DNA of 64,000 nt from Sabethes cyaneus (GCF_943734655.1 NC_071354.1:72297338-72361337); one strand, 5' to 3'; shown: positions 10,336-22,532, numbered from the stretch's first letter. Made by a program: numbers and translations. The notes: generated by a model from the sequence alone, not told the origin.

Positions 10336-12648
10336 GGTTATTTAGCCTCACCACTGTTGTCTTAGCTAATCTCTGACAATTTACCGATTGTTGCTTTGAC
10401 TGTAAGTGATCATAATTTTCGTCGGATTGTATGACACTTTTAACACTTTTAGACATCACGGGTTAACACTAGTCAATCCAGTTGCTTTACTTAACCGATT
10501 TTTTCGCAATTTCGATAATGCTCTCGACAAGTGTAGCTTCAGGACCAGACTTTTGTAAAGCAAATTTGGTGGGCCTATGGCAATTTTTTGCTATTTTACA
10601 TTGGTATCGAAGTTCCGCAGATTAATAAAATTGTGTGCTGTGTGATTTTCGCTTATATTCCCGTATAAAATGACTAAAAATGCATATCTAGGTTAATCGA
10701 AATTTAGACATTCCGCCTAACGGATACCTTGCAAAAAGTTGCCAATTTTCCAAGTAAATCTTTAGCCGGGCATGTGATCGACTTTGAAATTAGGAGTTAC
10801 ACCGAAGACCGAATTTTTGGCAAAAATAATTATTGAAATGAACTTATGAAATATCATCAAAAGCCTATATATTGTTGCTTGTGCCATGCCTAAGTACTTT
10901 CGTGATCTCATCTAGCGCTTGACACTAGTCTTCACTGCAGATGTCCTCAAATTTTTTGTCAGCAAATTCGTCCTTGAGTCCAACTCAAGCCACTTTTGCG
11001 GCGTTTAAATCACTCAAAACGCTGTGTTCTTGATAGAGCAGAAAAGAACAATCCGCAATATTTGAAGACGTTTTGCATGTTTCCTGAGGTACCCAAGGAA
11101 GCAACTTAGAATTGCTGCTGTTCAAAATAAATTATCGATTTTCCGCCATCTGGCTGTTGTGCGTTTTATACTGACAATTTGGAAATATCTATGATGATTA
11201 GCATATCTAACTGACGCATTTGAATATATTTTCCTTATCAAACAAATTGGAAGGCAAATATTGAGGCAGCTGGCCAATACTGCCAATTGTTCAGGTTGAA
11301 GCGAAAAGCTGTTAGGTAGACAGCCATTGTATGCTTTAACGCAAATGAAACAGCTTATCACCGTCACGTTTCAGTCGTGTGCAGTCTGGTCTATAATCGA
11401 CAAGCTGGCAAATGGATACCGTTTGCAAATGTTTGTCAAAAATACCCTTATCAGCGCAGAGATGCTAAGGGTAGGAATGCCAGTCCGTTGAGTTGGAGAC
11501 TTTGGAGAGATGTTCAAAAGCTCAAGCTGTGTTTATCATCAAACTGAGTAAACTGACGTAAAACATCGAAAGTCCAGTCAAAAGCTCAATATCTAATCTT
11601 TGTGACCTTGGGCCCTATTCTCAGTTACCTCACCTATAATTTTCAAGTGAGAGCACAATTTACGATTCTCAAAAGGGCTTGGATGACGCGGATCACCTTA
11701 GTGAATGTAGCTAGTTTGTAATGTCACTTTGAATCCGATCAAATTACTATTACAAATAGAGAAATAAACAAAATAAGAAATAGACAAATGGTGCGCAAAA
11801 CAAAATCGTTTCAGACCGATTCGTGAGTTCGTATGAAATACCTCTACTGGGAGGGTAAGTACCGAAAAAAAGCACGTTTCTATAGTCAGTGTTATCAATC
11901 ATTATTCCCAATTAGCAGCCCCATACCTTTGGGGAATTCCTGTCTGCTTCAGATAACCATCACCGGCATGTTATCAGTTCTGACGAATTGGTACCATCGC
12001 CAAATACCTATTTCATTATTTGATAACGCTAGCATGACTTGTATTCGGTAACTAAGGCGGTTTCATGATTTTCAAATTTTTCAACACAAAACAAGATTCA
12101 AACCGGCAGGTGAACCTGCCTTATTTTAATCATAAACCCATATTCATTTAGATGACTGGTGCAGTTTGGAAGTTTTTTCGGCTTCAAATAGATCACTGAG
12201 AAAGTCAAAATGTCCATACTTACAACCTGTTATTTTCTTTGCTCATCAGTTTTTACCAGTAGAACTCTAATAACAGTCGTTTTTTCTTAAGGTATTATTA
12301 TTATATTTTATTTAAGACACTTTACCACTGTTTGTGGCATTTGTGTCTATCTTAAAGTATGTTGTGACTCATTCATTCGTTAACTTTTGCTTTTTTATTT
12401 TTCTGGTGAATTTTACGCCTTGTTTTTGAGTCGCAGTGCGTACTGTCACATAATAATTAACATACAATATAGTAATAGCACCACAAATTTGTATCTCATA
12501 ATAACTGGCTGAGCGAAATAATGCAGGAAAATTTATGTTTGCATGGAATGACATCACTTTGCAGTCATGCATCCGATTTTTTCACCTTAATGAATGACAA
12601 AGCGACACCAACAGACAACAGAACGAAATAATACCAAAACAAACATAC
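10336..12648. other. Non-coding stretch, nothing identified
   Basis: AT-rich intergenic or intronic DNA. If the DHX35-type exon to the right belongs to an intact gene, this is its downstream intron; no further helicase exon was recognised. Confidence 0.35.
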
Positions 12649-12866
12649 CTGTGGTACTTGTGTGCTTTTGCCGGAACCGGTTTCGCCGACCAGCACCAGC
12701 GTCTGGTAGTTCTCAAGGCAGTAGAGGATCTGGTCGCGGTACTGCCGGATCGGAAGACGTTCACGCTGTGCGGCAAGGTTGAGCGAGTGATGCGCGTTGA
12801 ACACGAACGAGGTTACGTGATCATCGGATGGGGCTGCGTCACGTTCTGATGAGAAGGAATCGTCAT
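12649..12866 (-). CDS. DHX35: DEAH-box RNA helicase exon (DHX35-like), Walker A
   Basis: A 218-nt exon on the minus strand with a good acceptor (TTTCTTTCAG before 12866) and a good donor (CAG|GTATG after 12649). It encodes an acidic start (DDDSFSSERD), then SLNLAAQRERLPIRQYRDQI and LENYQTLVLVGETGSGKSTQ. The GETGSGKST P-loop is helicase motif I; the preceding LPIRQYRDQILYCLENYQT block matches the N-terminal side of DHX35, a spliceosome-associated DEAH helicase. The later exons (DEAH box, helicase C-terminal, OB fold) should lie to the left but are not recognised within the remaining 12.6 kb, and CPES occupies the left edge on the same strand. It may be part of a gene with long introns extending past the window or a stranded fragment. 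The neighbouring helicases DHX8 and DHX16 are alternatives. Confidence 0.72.
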
Positions 12867-13984
12867 CTGAAAGAAATTCGGAGCGGGCAAAAAAAAAAAA
12901 ACAAAACAAAACAGTTGCTCAGTAATATGGTTCGATAAGTCGGGGATAGATGAATGTTGTCTCAGGTGTATGGCCATCTGCGGGCGTTTTGAAAAGACTC
13001 GAGGGTAATATTCCATTTTAGTAGGCGGATTAGCAGATAAGAATTGTGACCGTGCAGAAGAGTTGTACTTTAACCCAGCTGCAAAGATAGGTAGCTGGCC
13101 GTAACAGATAACAAGAATCATATAATTTAAAATAAAATTAAATAACAACTACACCATACGATATTAAATTTATATACAAATAAGATATTAAAAATAATCG
13201 AATCAACGATCAGGTCAAGGTTAAATGAATCAAAAATACTACGAAATTCAATCACAACCACCGCGTGCTTCCTGCTCGAACGGGCGATGACAAACAATTC
13301 GCGAGCTTAACGTACAATTCGTAGCACTAAGTCATTGCCCTGGCGTGTGTCAATCGGTGACAATCGGTGACAATCAGCGACATACCGGCGCGAAGAAAAA
13401 CTTTAATACCACTTCACTCCGGCGACCGGTGGTATAGCCCTGAACTGACGCTATTCGGTGCCACCACACGCTTGTGCTAATGATGCATCATACGATGTTG
13501 AATGATTTGATTGTTTGTAGTACATAGGCACATGGCATGTAATACAACCGGGTGTAGCACACATAAAATGATTTGACTGAGCTGCAACCGTGTCGGGCAG
13601 CAACCGCGAGGTTAAACGCGGTATGTACAGCTGGTGCCGCCGTAACACTGACAGGGCCTGGCCCGGCAATGATAATAGATCCCGCCAATGGGAACGTTAT
13701 CTTGCCAGACCGGTTGACTGTTGATTGTGAGTCGGCGTGTGGACGTGTGTGTGTGCGTGTTTGTACACATTAGATAGGGCAGTAAATATTCGCAAATCTG
13801 CAAACATCGTTGAACGGACTATAAGGTATTTCGCGTATAGCAAGAAAAGAATCTATTTCATACAATTTTTGAGGGATGGCAGAGAACACCCGGCTGATTG
13901 TTTTGATAATCTTTTGATTTGAACAGTATTTTATGAAGCCGAGTTGTCTCGCCGAAATTGAAACTGTGTGCAAAAGATCGTAGA
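12867..13984. other. Upstream of DHX35-like exon; no exon confirmed
   Basis: The N-terminal helicase exon and promoter are expected here on the minus strand. An ATG-started stretch reading MEYYPRVFSKRPQMA lies near 13010-12970 but lacks a convincing donor. A short imperfect GT-rich run occurs at about 13735-13765. Confidence 0.3.
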
Positions 13985-14160
13985 ACCTTATTTGCATAGG
14001 CTTTCCGGGTTTGCTTGAAAGGGTCCACGCCATCCCTATGACGTTTATTCTAGGCTCTCCTGTATCGCTCCATTAGTTCTACGAGATGAGAGTTCCACCA
14101 TGGTGTTCCTCTAGTCAGCTTAATAGTTTTTAGCGGACAAGCTACCTCAAAAGTTTCCTG
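13985..14160 (-). pseudogene. LOA/R1-like non-LTR retrotransposon fragment
   Basis: The minus strand reads FEVACPLKTIKLTRGTPWWN, then LVELMERYRRA, a stop, NKRHRDG and FKQTRKAYANK. This is the block between endonuclease and reverse transcriptase in R1/LOA-type elements (the conserved PWWN and the basic helix after it). Only about 60 codons remain, with an in-frame stop. Confidence 0.65.
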
Positions 14161-16399
14161 TTTCTGTTTCTGTTTGCAGCACAAGGTGGGGCAGTTAGAG
14201 CCAAGTCTGTCCAGGGCTGAGATAAGGTGGTTGTGATAATGTTAAAAGAATCCGTGCGGATTACGCTAGCTCCATAATGTATTGGTGATTATGGATTAAT
14301 GGGCGGAAGAAGAGTGACAGAACTTGGCTTGATATAATTGTGTGCTTGGTCAATATAGCATAAGATGGCTTGTACTTATCTTGTTTTCTCCTTCCTTTGT
14401 TTGTTTCCTCATCTTGTTCGTAGTCAATCTTGATTAAACCTGAAGCAGGCTCCACGCCGGCCGTCCTCTCCATCGTTGTCACCAGTGTGGTCATCTGTGG
14501 CTGGTCTCTTGCCTCCCCTCACAGCAACATTATTGTTGCCGTGAGAAGAAGCGATAGAGATCAGGCAGAAAAGAAAAGAAAAGAAAAGAGGAATTTTTTA
14601 GTCAACATGTTGATTGCAATTTTCAAGTTAGTAATATCACGAGAATTCTATGTCTGTCCATCACCTATGCTACTACCGACTAACTACTCGCTAGGCTGGA
14701 CGCTACTCATCTCCCAAATACCCATGTCATCACGATTGACCCAGCGCTGTTCCACAACCTATGCTCATTAAAAGCCACAGCCGCCTCTTTATCTCCCATC
14801 TTTGCAGTATTGTAGCTGATGGCGTAAATTTTCGAATATTTTGTGCGGAATATTATTCAAGAGCAATATTATCGCTCAGAACTATCGAAAAACTACTTGA
14901 ACTTCCGAAAAATAGAGCAGATGCGATATAATGGGGACTGGTACTCGCTCGTATTATTCCCGGTGGCATTAATTGCATATTTGTAGCGGTAGTCAACCGA
15001 TTTGTCGGTATGCTCTTCAGACCGTGGTCAATTGAAATGATTCTGTAACTAAGAAGGGATGAGGTGGATCAAAAAGAACTTCACTTGGAGATATGTATAT
15101 ATGCCGTGTTAGGTCTTAAGTGCAAGCTGTCACTAAAGCAAGACTTAATAAGATGTTAACGACGTTGATAATTCTGTGAGGATGGTATTGAATCGAAAAA
15201 TAAATCCTCATACCACGGCCATATATTATGTACTATGACCCCATTTTAGGAAGTGGAAATGATTGAGGACAGCCCTTCGCTATCGCTTGAATCAGCCAGA
15301 GAATCGAATACCTGTTTTTACTTGAAGAAGTTTTAACTCTAAAAAGATTTAGTTAGAAATGGAATTTCAGTTGAAGTCTGCCAGCATTGGGCAATGGACA
15401 GAACAAGATATATATCGAAGCTATAAATCTTTTCGAGTGATCCACTAAGTCCGACCGCGACGACAGCCGCAAGAATGGAGAGGAGCAGGCCGCCGGTGAG
15501 TTGCCACCGTTCGACTTGATGGACTCTCCGACAGAGGCTCATCAGCATTAGGAAGGCCCTTGGGAGACAAACAGCGTCATACATGATCATTTTATGTTGT
15601 TAGTTGAATACCGTTAACGCGGTTAGTCACAAGACATGCAAATCATTCTAATAAAGGAGGGAAATAAGAAAAAAAAAATTATAATTACATCCAAAACAAT
15701 ACAATAGAGGTGACAGTAACAGCAACGATAGCAATATTAGTAATAATAGTAATAGCATAGGAAACTGATACAGGAAACACAGCTACTGACTATAACTTCC
15801 TGCCCATTAATAATTGTAATTTGGCAGCATAGGTATAAGAATTTCCGACTCATCATAGAACACTCAAACATATATTCATTCGTACCTATACACCCATGCA
15901 CACTCATACATGCATACACATGTATACATGTACGTGTGTGTATATTTTTCAGTGCTGTGCTGTCCATAATCGCATAACAGCCACAAATTCTATGGCAATC
16001 TCATAGAAAATGTCTCGATTACGCAAATAAAGACATCACATCATTTTTGAACACTCGTTCGTTCTAACTAGCGATACATTTTAATTTTCATGAGTAAGTC
16101 AAAATCTCATGAATGATGGGTAGGATTTGGTTTCAGTTTTCTAGAGAAATTTCTGTGTATACCAGCAATTCATCTAGGGAACCGAGTAAGCCCTCCCGGT
16201 GCTTCGGCCCAAACGGATTGAATTTAAAATCAAATCCGTTCGATTTCGCTCCATTCCGCTTTACGAGACACATGCTACACATAAAGCTAAATTATGCAAT
16301 ACTACATACTACACATATATCCAACTTAAACTATAAACATTCTACATGCGGAACTAAGAATTTTTAGGTCGTTTGGCCGAAGTACGCGTCAAACCACCT
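14161..16399. other. Non-coding stretch, nothing confirmed
   Basis: Contains an A-rich AAAAG run near 14570-14590, a complex CATA/CACA microsatellite at about 15880-15950, and an 83-codon minus ORF at 15590-15339 with a hydrophobic segment that I could not assign. Confidence 0.35.
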
Positions 16400-17250
16400 A
16401 CCCATGGGAGGGAACAAGCTACCTCAAAAGTTTCCACAATTAAAGATGTTTTGAGTCGATTGATGACTCAATCGTCGAATCGAATCCTTAATAACATTTG
16501 AACCTCGAATGGCGAATACTGTACGAACGGCGATGAAATCCTGCAATGTCTCTTTTATAGTCATTTTTTGAACTGTGTGGAAGCTGAAGTTCGAAACGGT
16601 CCAGAAACCGTTTTAGGCGACTAAGAATCATGGATTTATTTCCGCTCGCAGAGTTATCACAATTGGAGCGATTGAGTGGGCTGCTCACAGTTTCTCTCCA
16701 TACAAATCTCTCGGAACCGATGGAATATATCCTAGTCTATTGCAGAAAGGAATTGAATACTTCAAACACATTCTGAAAAGAATGGTTGGCCTTTGGCAGT
16801 CTGTGGAAGACTCCATTGGTCATACTCTATTGTGATCGAAAGCCGTTGAGAAGACACGTTTGCTCTTGCTTCTAGCGATGTAATGCTCATGCGTATTTTT
16901 CCATATCCTAGGACGTAAGTCTCAAGTAACTTTCCTCCTAGAGAGGAAGCTAAATGGATAGGAAGATTTCCGACGATGTGATCTGTCATATTGATGGTTC
17001 CTTGCGGGAAGGTCGCACGATTGCCGTGAGCAGGAATTTAAGGAATCCTATTCGTTGGGTAGTTCTTGCATTGTTTTTCAAGCTGAAATGTTTGCAATTA
17101 TGTGCGGAGGTCAGTTTGCACCTCAGGGGGCAGGCTTGGCATGGTCTTTTGGTTTCAATTTTGCTTTTTTGATTTCTTCACCTCCGCCGAGCCGGATTTA
17201 AAAAAGCGGTGTTTGTGACATGTGTAGAGCTGGTGATTGGCATAGGGTTA
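16400..17250 (+). pseudogene. Degraded LOA-like non-LTR retrotransposon (RT and RNase H pieces)
   Basis: Plus-strand fragments in broken frames: an RT N-terminal block (GAIEWAAHSFSPYKSLGTDG, then IYPSLLQKGIEYFKH) at about 16650-16770, and RNase H at about 16970-17130 (ICHIDGSLREGRT, then CIVFQAEMFAIMCGGQF in a shifted frame). The DGS and the QAEMxAI glutamate motifs are RNase H catalytic landmarks. An RNase H after RT is typical of the LOA and I clades. At 16411 a 22-bp stretch, also present at 14139-14160, reads on the opposite strand, so the locus is rearranged. Confidence 0.6.
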
Positions 17251-20200
17251 GGTATATGCTTAATAAAATTGGTAGCGATAAAGGTTTGAATTGGGGAGTT
17301 TTCAAAGTGCGACTGAAAGAGATATTATGGAAACGTTTGTGGCTAGTAATAAAAGCTACAGATAACAGATTCGAATTGAACTAGTCCGTTTTAAACTTAA
17401 GTATATAAGCTTATGATAGAAGCATAATTCGTATTCGAGCACGTTTCACGGCTGTCATACTTTGTTTCAGTAAACCTGAATCACACTGTATAATGGTGTT
17501 GACGTTGTTTACCGGAAAATGCTTTTTAATTTTCGGTAATCATTCAGTCAGAGTTTAATAAAGGGAAAGTGCAATCGATGATGATATGTTGTAATATTTC
17601 TTGTGCCATAGCCACTGTTTTGAAATTGAATTTCCCGATTATAATGTTTAACATATTGGAATATATTAAATCTTCTATATTCACTCTTGTTTATCTACCG
17701 ATTACATATTTCTGTACATGTATTGTAACGCAATACACCTAACGAAATATCTTACTCTGCGCAAGCACCTCATTGAATTGGGATAATTAGGGATTAAGAT
17801 AATAATTTAAAAAACTACAAGGTATACAGTCCTAAGGGCTGTACGAAAGGGTGACGTAGGCCTATGTTAGCATTATCGTTGTATTGATAACATATTTTAC
17901 TCGGTGAAGTATTCCTTTATGTCTCATCATTAGAACAAGGACTAATGCAGACTGGATGTGCATGTTTACGAGTATTTATTACCTCCTGCTTGGCTCACTA
18001 AAACAGTGAGCAGGTGCTCTACGGATACCGGTCGTGAGATTCAGACCTTCGTTCGTTTCTTCTTGCTGAGTGAATTAGACAAAATGCAGTCCCAGAAGGG
18101 ACATATTTATCACGACATTCGAGCTCTTAGAAAATGTTTCAGGCTAAATGTGAATATTATCGATCAACCAGCCTTGGTGTCCTTTAACATCAAATAATAA
18201 CTGAAGATAAAAATGAATTTTGATTCGGCTGAAAATATCACTTCGAATTGTAGTGTTGTAGCATAGAAGTTTAAATAGCAGTTATAAGCATTTGAAATCT
18301 TTCATTCAAACGTTACACTTCTATTTTCGTTTTCACAAAGTGCTACTCAACCTAGTACAATAGTAAACAAAGACGTAGTCCCACGTCACAACGCCAAACT
18401 TGTCTTTGCCACATGTCGGTAATCTGCTCTATAATAAATCTTTCGTGATGAAAGTGAAAATATAATGAATTTGACATGTAATAGTTATCTCACGCTCTCT
18501 CATTACAATCTCGATGATTTGTTCGATAATGCACAGACAATAAATTTCGACCATTTCTGACACAAAACGGTGGTTGGTACAGTTTACTAATTGCCGCTAA
18601 TGAACGGTAATTACCTATCGACCATACACTAATTGATTCCTGAGGAAATTTCTCGTAAATTTAATTAGCACAAGAAAGCAAAAACATATCAACACCGTAT
18701 AGTTTGTAAAACTTACCCGGTTTTTGAAACTTCGGGAATCTTGAGCTCATAATCCTCTACAGCGGCACGATCGTATTATGTATCGTGTATTCCCGCACGA
18801 TTAATTCTTTTCTCTGAACGCAAAAAGTGCTTATATTTTCAAATAACGAAACTTTTACTCCACTTCGCCGACGTTGTATCTGCTGCAGCTGAAGCAATAA
18901 TTGTACATTTTCACTGACCTCAAAAGTCAACACAGACAATAACGCTGATAGGTTTATACTGTTTTCTACTCGTACCTATGCACGTATCGAATCGTCGAAT
19001 CCGAGCAGTTTTCTTTCTACTGCTTCACGCTATCATCGACACCGAACTGGCACGGCACCGACGAGGACGGTGCTGCTGAGCGATGCTAGTGTACAGTGAA
19101 TATGATAGCTATACACAAACTCCTGGCCAGCGTCGCAATGATATCATAGTACAATCACTTTTTTGCTTTATACATATACGCGCGAATCGGCTGTGCTTCG
19201 CGAGATTTTTTTTTTGCTTTGGGGTAGTTCCTCACTTCCGCCACACAAACAGCAGCAACGTTTAGCGACTCCGCCACAGCGGTTTGATTCTAAATGCTCG
19301 TCTCAAACAGGCTGGAAGTTGTATTGCTTCCCTACACTTCAACTGCTCGCGGTCTCGCTTCCGATACACTTCAGAACTGTTCACTTCTCTGCACTAAATT
19401 TAGATTTTTTCATCCAAAAACACAAGAATGACGGAATTCGTGTGAACGTTGCTTCAGTGACTATTGGATTTTATCCCGAACGATGGAGCAGCTTTTATTA
19501 CGTTAAAGGTCTGTATTTAACCTTGAAATAACTAAGAAAAGTCCCGGATTCCCTTGGAAGTATCAAAATGATAGAACTGTTTTGTGCGTTTTGTGTATAC
19601 CGACGCCAAACCTGAACGAAATTACGAAATGCAGAAAACAACAACCAAGCACCTCGAACTTCCACGAACTACAAAGCGCTCATGAGTTGACACTTGACAG
19701 CACAAAAAATTGGAAGAGGCAACCGTGGTGAATTTTGGCACGGTTGTCGGAAATTGTGTATAACTGAGTAGATGAAAGTCTGCTAACTTTCGGGAATGAG
19801 TCACAGTGCTGCCACCGTCAAAAGTTTATTATTAGGGTGTAGCAAAAATTTATCTTACGCTTTACGCACAAGTCGTCGCGTGATTTGATGTTTGCTGTTA
19901 GTAAGTTTTCCATGCTTGTTATTGTTTTCCTCCAGTTATACCCGGTAATGCAACATAAAGTAACATATATATGGCCTGGTAAAAAAGTACAACTTCTAGT
20001 ACCTTTCGCACCGGGTATAGCAAACTCAAATATTAAAGAGCGCAGGAAACAGCAACATTTGGGACAAACGGGCAGACCCCGTCAAAGGAAATCCACAGAG
20101 CTTTAACAACAAAAATGACATACTGGGACCTGATCTGAAGCAGCCAACATTTAACGCAATATTGAGAGACAAACAAAGAGTGATGTTTGGAGTTTGATTT

Positions 20201-20277
20201 TAATAGTATTAATCTTACTGCAAACAGCTTATTTCTCTAAATTTAAACTTTATTACTTCATTAATCAAGTTTATTAT
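17251..20277. other. Non-coding stretch, nothing confirmed
   Basis: No recognisable protein. ORFs at 17958-18197, 19163-19531 and 19885-20106 (plus) lack domain features. The right end holds the 3' side of the PTRH2 gene. Confidence 0.35.
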
Positions 20278-20676
20278 TCATAGTAATTTCAAATGTCCTA
20301 CTATCGAATCGATAACGCTACTTTTGTCGGGCCCTATGCCGAGAACAGTCTCGGTTCCACTCGCAACCTGGGTCCTACCGGCATCTCTTACGATTTCTGC
20401 CACAAGTTTTCGATCATGAGCACAAACAGCTAACTGTTCTAATTCTTCTAAACCATCTACTTTGACTACAATTTTTGGTTGTCCTTGAGCCAACCAGCTG
20501 TGCAACTTTTTATTATTGACACTAGCCGTCCGTGTAACACACATGACAGCTGCATGTGCACACTGGGACGCGATTTTTCCCTTCCTCAATCCCAAATCCG
20601 ATCGGACGATAAGAACCATTTTCATCGGACCTTCGGTGCCGCCAGCGGATGTAATTAACGTTTTTATGAAGTTCAT
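20278..20676 (-). CDS. PTRH2: Peptidyl-tRNA hydrolase 2 (PTH2 family)
   Basis: A 132-residue single-exon ORF. After a short N-terminus (MNFIKTLITSAGGTEG) the whole PTH2 fold is present: KMVLIVRSDLGLRKGKIASQ, then CAHAAV, the central GQPKIVVKV strand, and the C-terminal signature DAGRTQVASGTETVLGIGP ending in GHLKLL. PTH2 enzymes cleave peptidyl-tRNA drop-off products; the conserved lysine/histidine region near KGKIASQCAHA and the DAGRTQ loop form the active surface. Vertebrate PTRH2 (Bit1) is about 179 residues with an N-terminal membrane anchor; this protein lacks one and is probably cytosolic, like other short insect PTH2 paralogues. An AATAAA overlaps the region just after the stop on the minus strand (about 20268-20276). 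Its ATG is only 13 nt downstream of the COA4 stop codon. Confidence 0.93.
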   Translation of the reverse strand: MNFIKTLITSAGGTEGPMKMVLIVRSDLGLRKGKIASQCAHAAVMCVTRTASVNNKKLHSWLAQGQPKIVVKVDGLEELEQLAVCAHDRKLVAEIVRDAGRTQVASGTETVLGIGPDKSSVIDSIVGHLKLL

Positions 20677-20689
20677 CCTTAAATTGATG

Positions 20690-20800
20690 CTACTTTTCGT
20701 ATTTTTGCCTTTGTTTTTCAGTATAATCTTGCATACAAGTTTTGAACTCTTTCACCGCTTCCTGGCACTTGCGCCAATCGCCAGTCTCCGCTATGCACTC
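20690..20800 (-). CDS. COA4: COA4-like, coding exon 2
   Basis: 36 codons plus stop; it holds the other three CX9C cysteines and a charged C-terminal tail. Confidence 0.9.
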   Translation of the reverse strand, partial: ECIAETGDWRKCQEAVKEFKTCMQDYTEKQRQKYEK

Positions 20801-22247
20801 CTAAAAGAAAATTTGATTAATGCTCTATCTTTAGTGTAAATACAAGTTTTAGAATTAAAATCTGTCCAGAAATTTTCATTTAATATTTTAAATCAGATAA
20901 TTATGACATATTATTTCTATGCCAAATCCTCTACAATCAAATCCTTTGCGAATGTTCTTTTAAGATTATTTATTTTTATATTCAATTTTATATATTCTAA
21001 TAATGTAATCCACCGAAGGATCATATGTCAACAGATTTCAAATGATTTTAATTCTAGACATCCAATACCGTTGACCCCCCTTCGTTTGACCTTATTCTGA
21101 GCTTTTTTTTATTTGAACTGCGTTAATTTTTCAAAATTGATATGGATTTAAATGTAATAACTAACATGCCATCATTTGTTTATGAAAACAATGTCTATAA
21201 AAGTTGGTTGGCTGCCAATAAAGGTGCGCTTAGATTAGCAACTTTTTCCAAGCTGTTTCCAGATGTTGCTTGCTTGCAACATTTTTGTTGTATTGTAGCT
21301 TATCAAGTACTTGTTTTACGGGAATTAGCTGGACAATATTTTAATAAGCTATTATACAACAAAATTGTTACTTGGGGTTCTCTGTGGTATTTTTTACCTT
21401 CTGAGCTGTGATAGGGTTGCCAAGTGGCCGGTTTTTGGCCAGCCCGACCGGTTTTTCACCTGTAAAGCCGGTGGCCGGTCAATCCGGCAAAAAGGCCGGT
21501 TTTCCGACATACGAAGCCGGATTGGTACTTTTTTCCTGATTTGTTAAATTTTCTGATAAATTTATTAGCAATCCTGAGCAGTGGATCATTGAAAATAGCC
21601 AGTTTGGCAGTGACAATACTTGCGTAATATACATTAAATTGTCCACCAGCACCAGAAGAAACTAGTTATCTTCTAGTATTGAAGATACTAGCACATTACA
21701 CATTCCAGGCAAATCCTCTAGTAATATGCTGCAACAACCCCCTCCCCCCCCCGCAGTTTTTGAAGGCAGGACCGACCGGCCGGTTTTTGGAATTTTCGTA
21801 CTTGGCAACCCTAAGCTGTGGTGGTAATCCAAAGACACCAAAAATCATATAAATGAACTTTATTTTATTAGAAATATGTTTTGCTTCTAAAGTTATTGGT
21901 TGTGATTGCCCGCCCTGTGCCTGCCATTTATCATATTTAACAGGTTATTAAACATGCATTTTAAATTTCAAAATAAATACAGTAATATCTATGTACACAA
22001 GTGAAACGAAATCATAAAACAAACATGAGATTTGGGCGCATTAGCCACAGAAGTTGAAAACTTCACGCGTAAAATGTTCAAGTTGTAAAATTTGTCCCGT
22101 GAGCTCCGAACTTCTTTATAAAATTGCGTAATATATCAACAATACCTGAGCCGGTTCTCAGGTTTTTCATACCTGAACTTTATAGTGAAGATTTATGCAA
22201 CCAGTACGTTTTAGCATCTGCTCAACAGGATCCTCAACATCACTCAT
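20690..22247 (-). CDS. COA4: COA4-like twin-CX9C mitochondrial protein (two exons)
   Basis: Exon 1 is 22247-22173 (MSDVEDPVEQMLKRTG, then CINLHYKVQ); exon 2 is 20800-20690 (ECIAETGDWRKCQEAVKEFK, then TCMQDYTEKQRQKYEK and a TAG stop). The donor CAG|GTATGA and acceptor TTTTCTTTTAG|GAG join in phase 0 to give 61 residues. The join creates a perfect twin CX9C: C17-C27 and C38-C48, the disulphide hairpin that Mia40 oxidises in the mitochondrial intermembrane space. The DWRKCQxxVxxFKxCM block matches COA4 (CHCHD8), a cytochrome c oxidase assembly factor. It is somewhat shorter than human COA4. The 1372-nt intron contains a 402-bp hAT-type MITE. PTRH2 follows after 13 nt. Confidence 0.88.
21412..21813. 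mobile_element. hAT-type MITE inside COA4 intron
   Basis: 402 bp with terminal inverted repeats TAGGGTTGCCAAG / CTTGGCAACCCTA. Flanks are AGCTGTGA (21404-21411) and AGCTGTGG (21814-21821), an 8-bp target duplication with one mismatch; 8 bp is diagnostic of hAT. The interior is rich in GGCCGG/CCGGTTTTT motifs with a C-run near 21741. No transposase ORF. Confidence 0.88.
22173..22247 (-). CDS. COA4: COA4-like, coding exon 1
   Basis: 25 codons from ATG at 22247; ends in a GTATGA donor. It carries the first cysteine of the first CX9C pair. Confidence 0.87.
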
Positions 22248-22325
22248 TATTTTGAAATGTGTTTATTCAATAAAAGGAGTTAATGACGTATTTTAACTAC
22301 AAAAATACGGAACTTTAATTAACAC

Positions 22326-22532
22326 TCAACATGCGGAAAGTTTGTTTACCTTCTGAACAAATTCACCACACCACTGACAGTTCGCATTTCGTTCGTGTTT
22401 CGCCAGAAGGGCACAACACTTAAATTTATTTCTGTTCGAAACTGTGTAATTTATTTTCGCCTTGATTTTCGCATTACACTCAGCCAAGCACTGAACCCCG
22501 TCAACCTTTACGCACAGAGAACAGACATTCAT
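22326..22532 (-). CDS. Uncharacterised cysteine-rich small ORF
   Basis: 68 residues with nine cysteines (CSLC, CLAEC, a CC pair, CQWC and a C-terminal C), beginning MNVCSLCVKVDG. I do not recognise it. It lies on the same strand as COA4, 78 nt upstream of the COA4 ATG, preceded by a tiny ATGGCGTAG upstream ORF. A possible donor (AAG|GTAAAC) lies near its end, so it could be an upstream exon rather than a complete gene. It might also be chance ORF in the COA4 5' region. Confidence 0.3.
   Translation of the reverse strand: MNVCSLCVKVDGVQCLAECNAKIKAKINYTVSNRNKFKCCALLAKHERNANCQWCGEFVQKVNKLSAC

Noticed and set aside
15339..15590. 83-codon minus ORF with a predicted membrane segment
   Set aside because: Higher GC than surroundings and one good hydrophobic stretch, but no homology recognised and no convincing splice sites; left unannotated.
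19163..19531. 122-codon plus ORF
   Set aside because: No recognisable features; probably chance.
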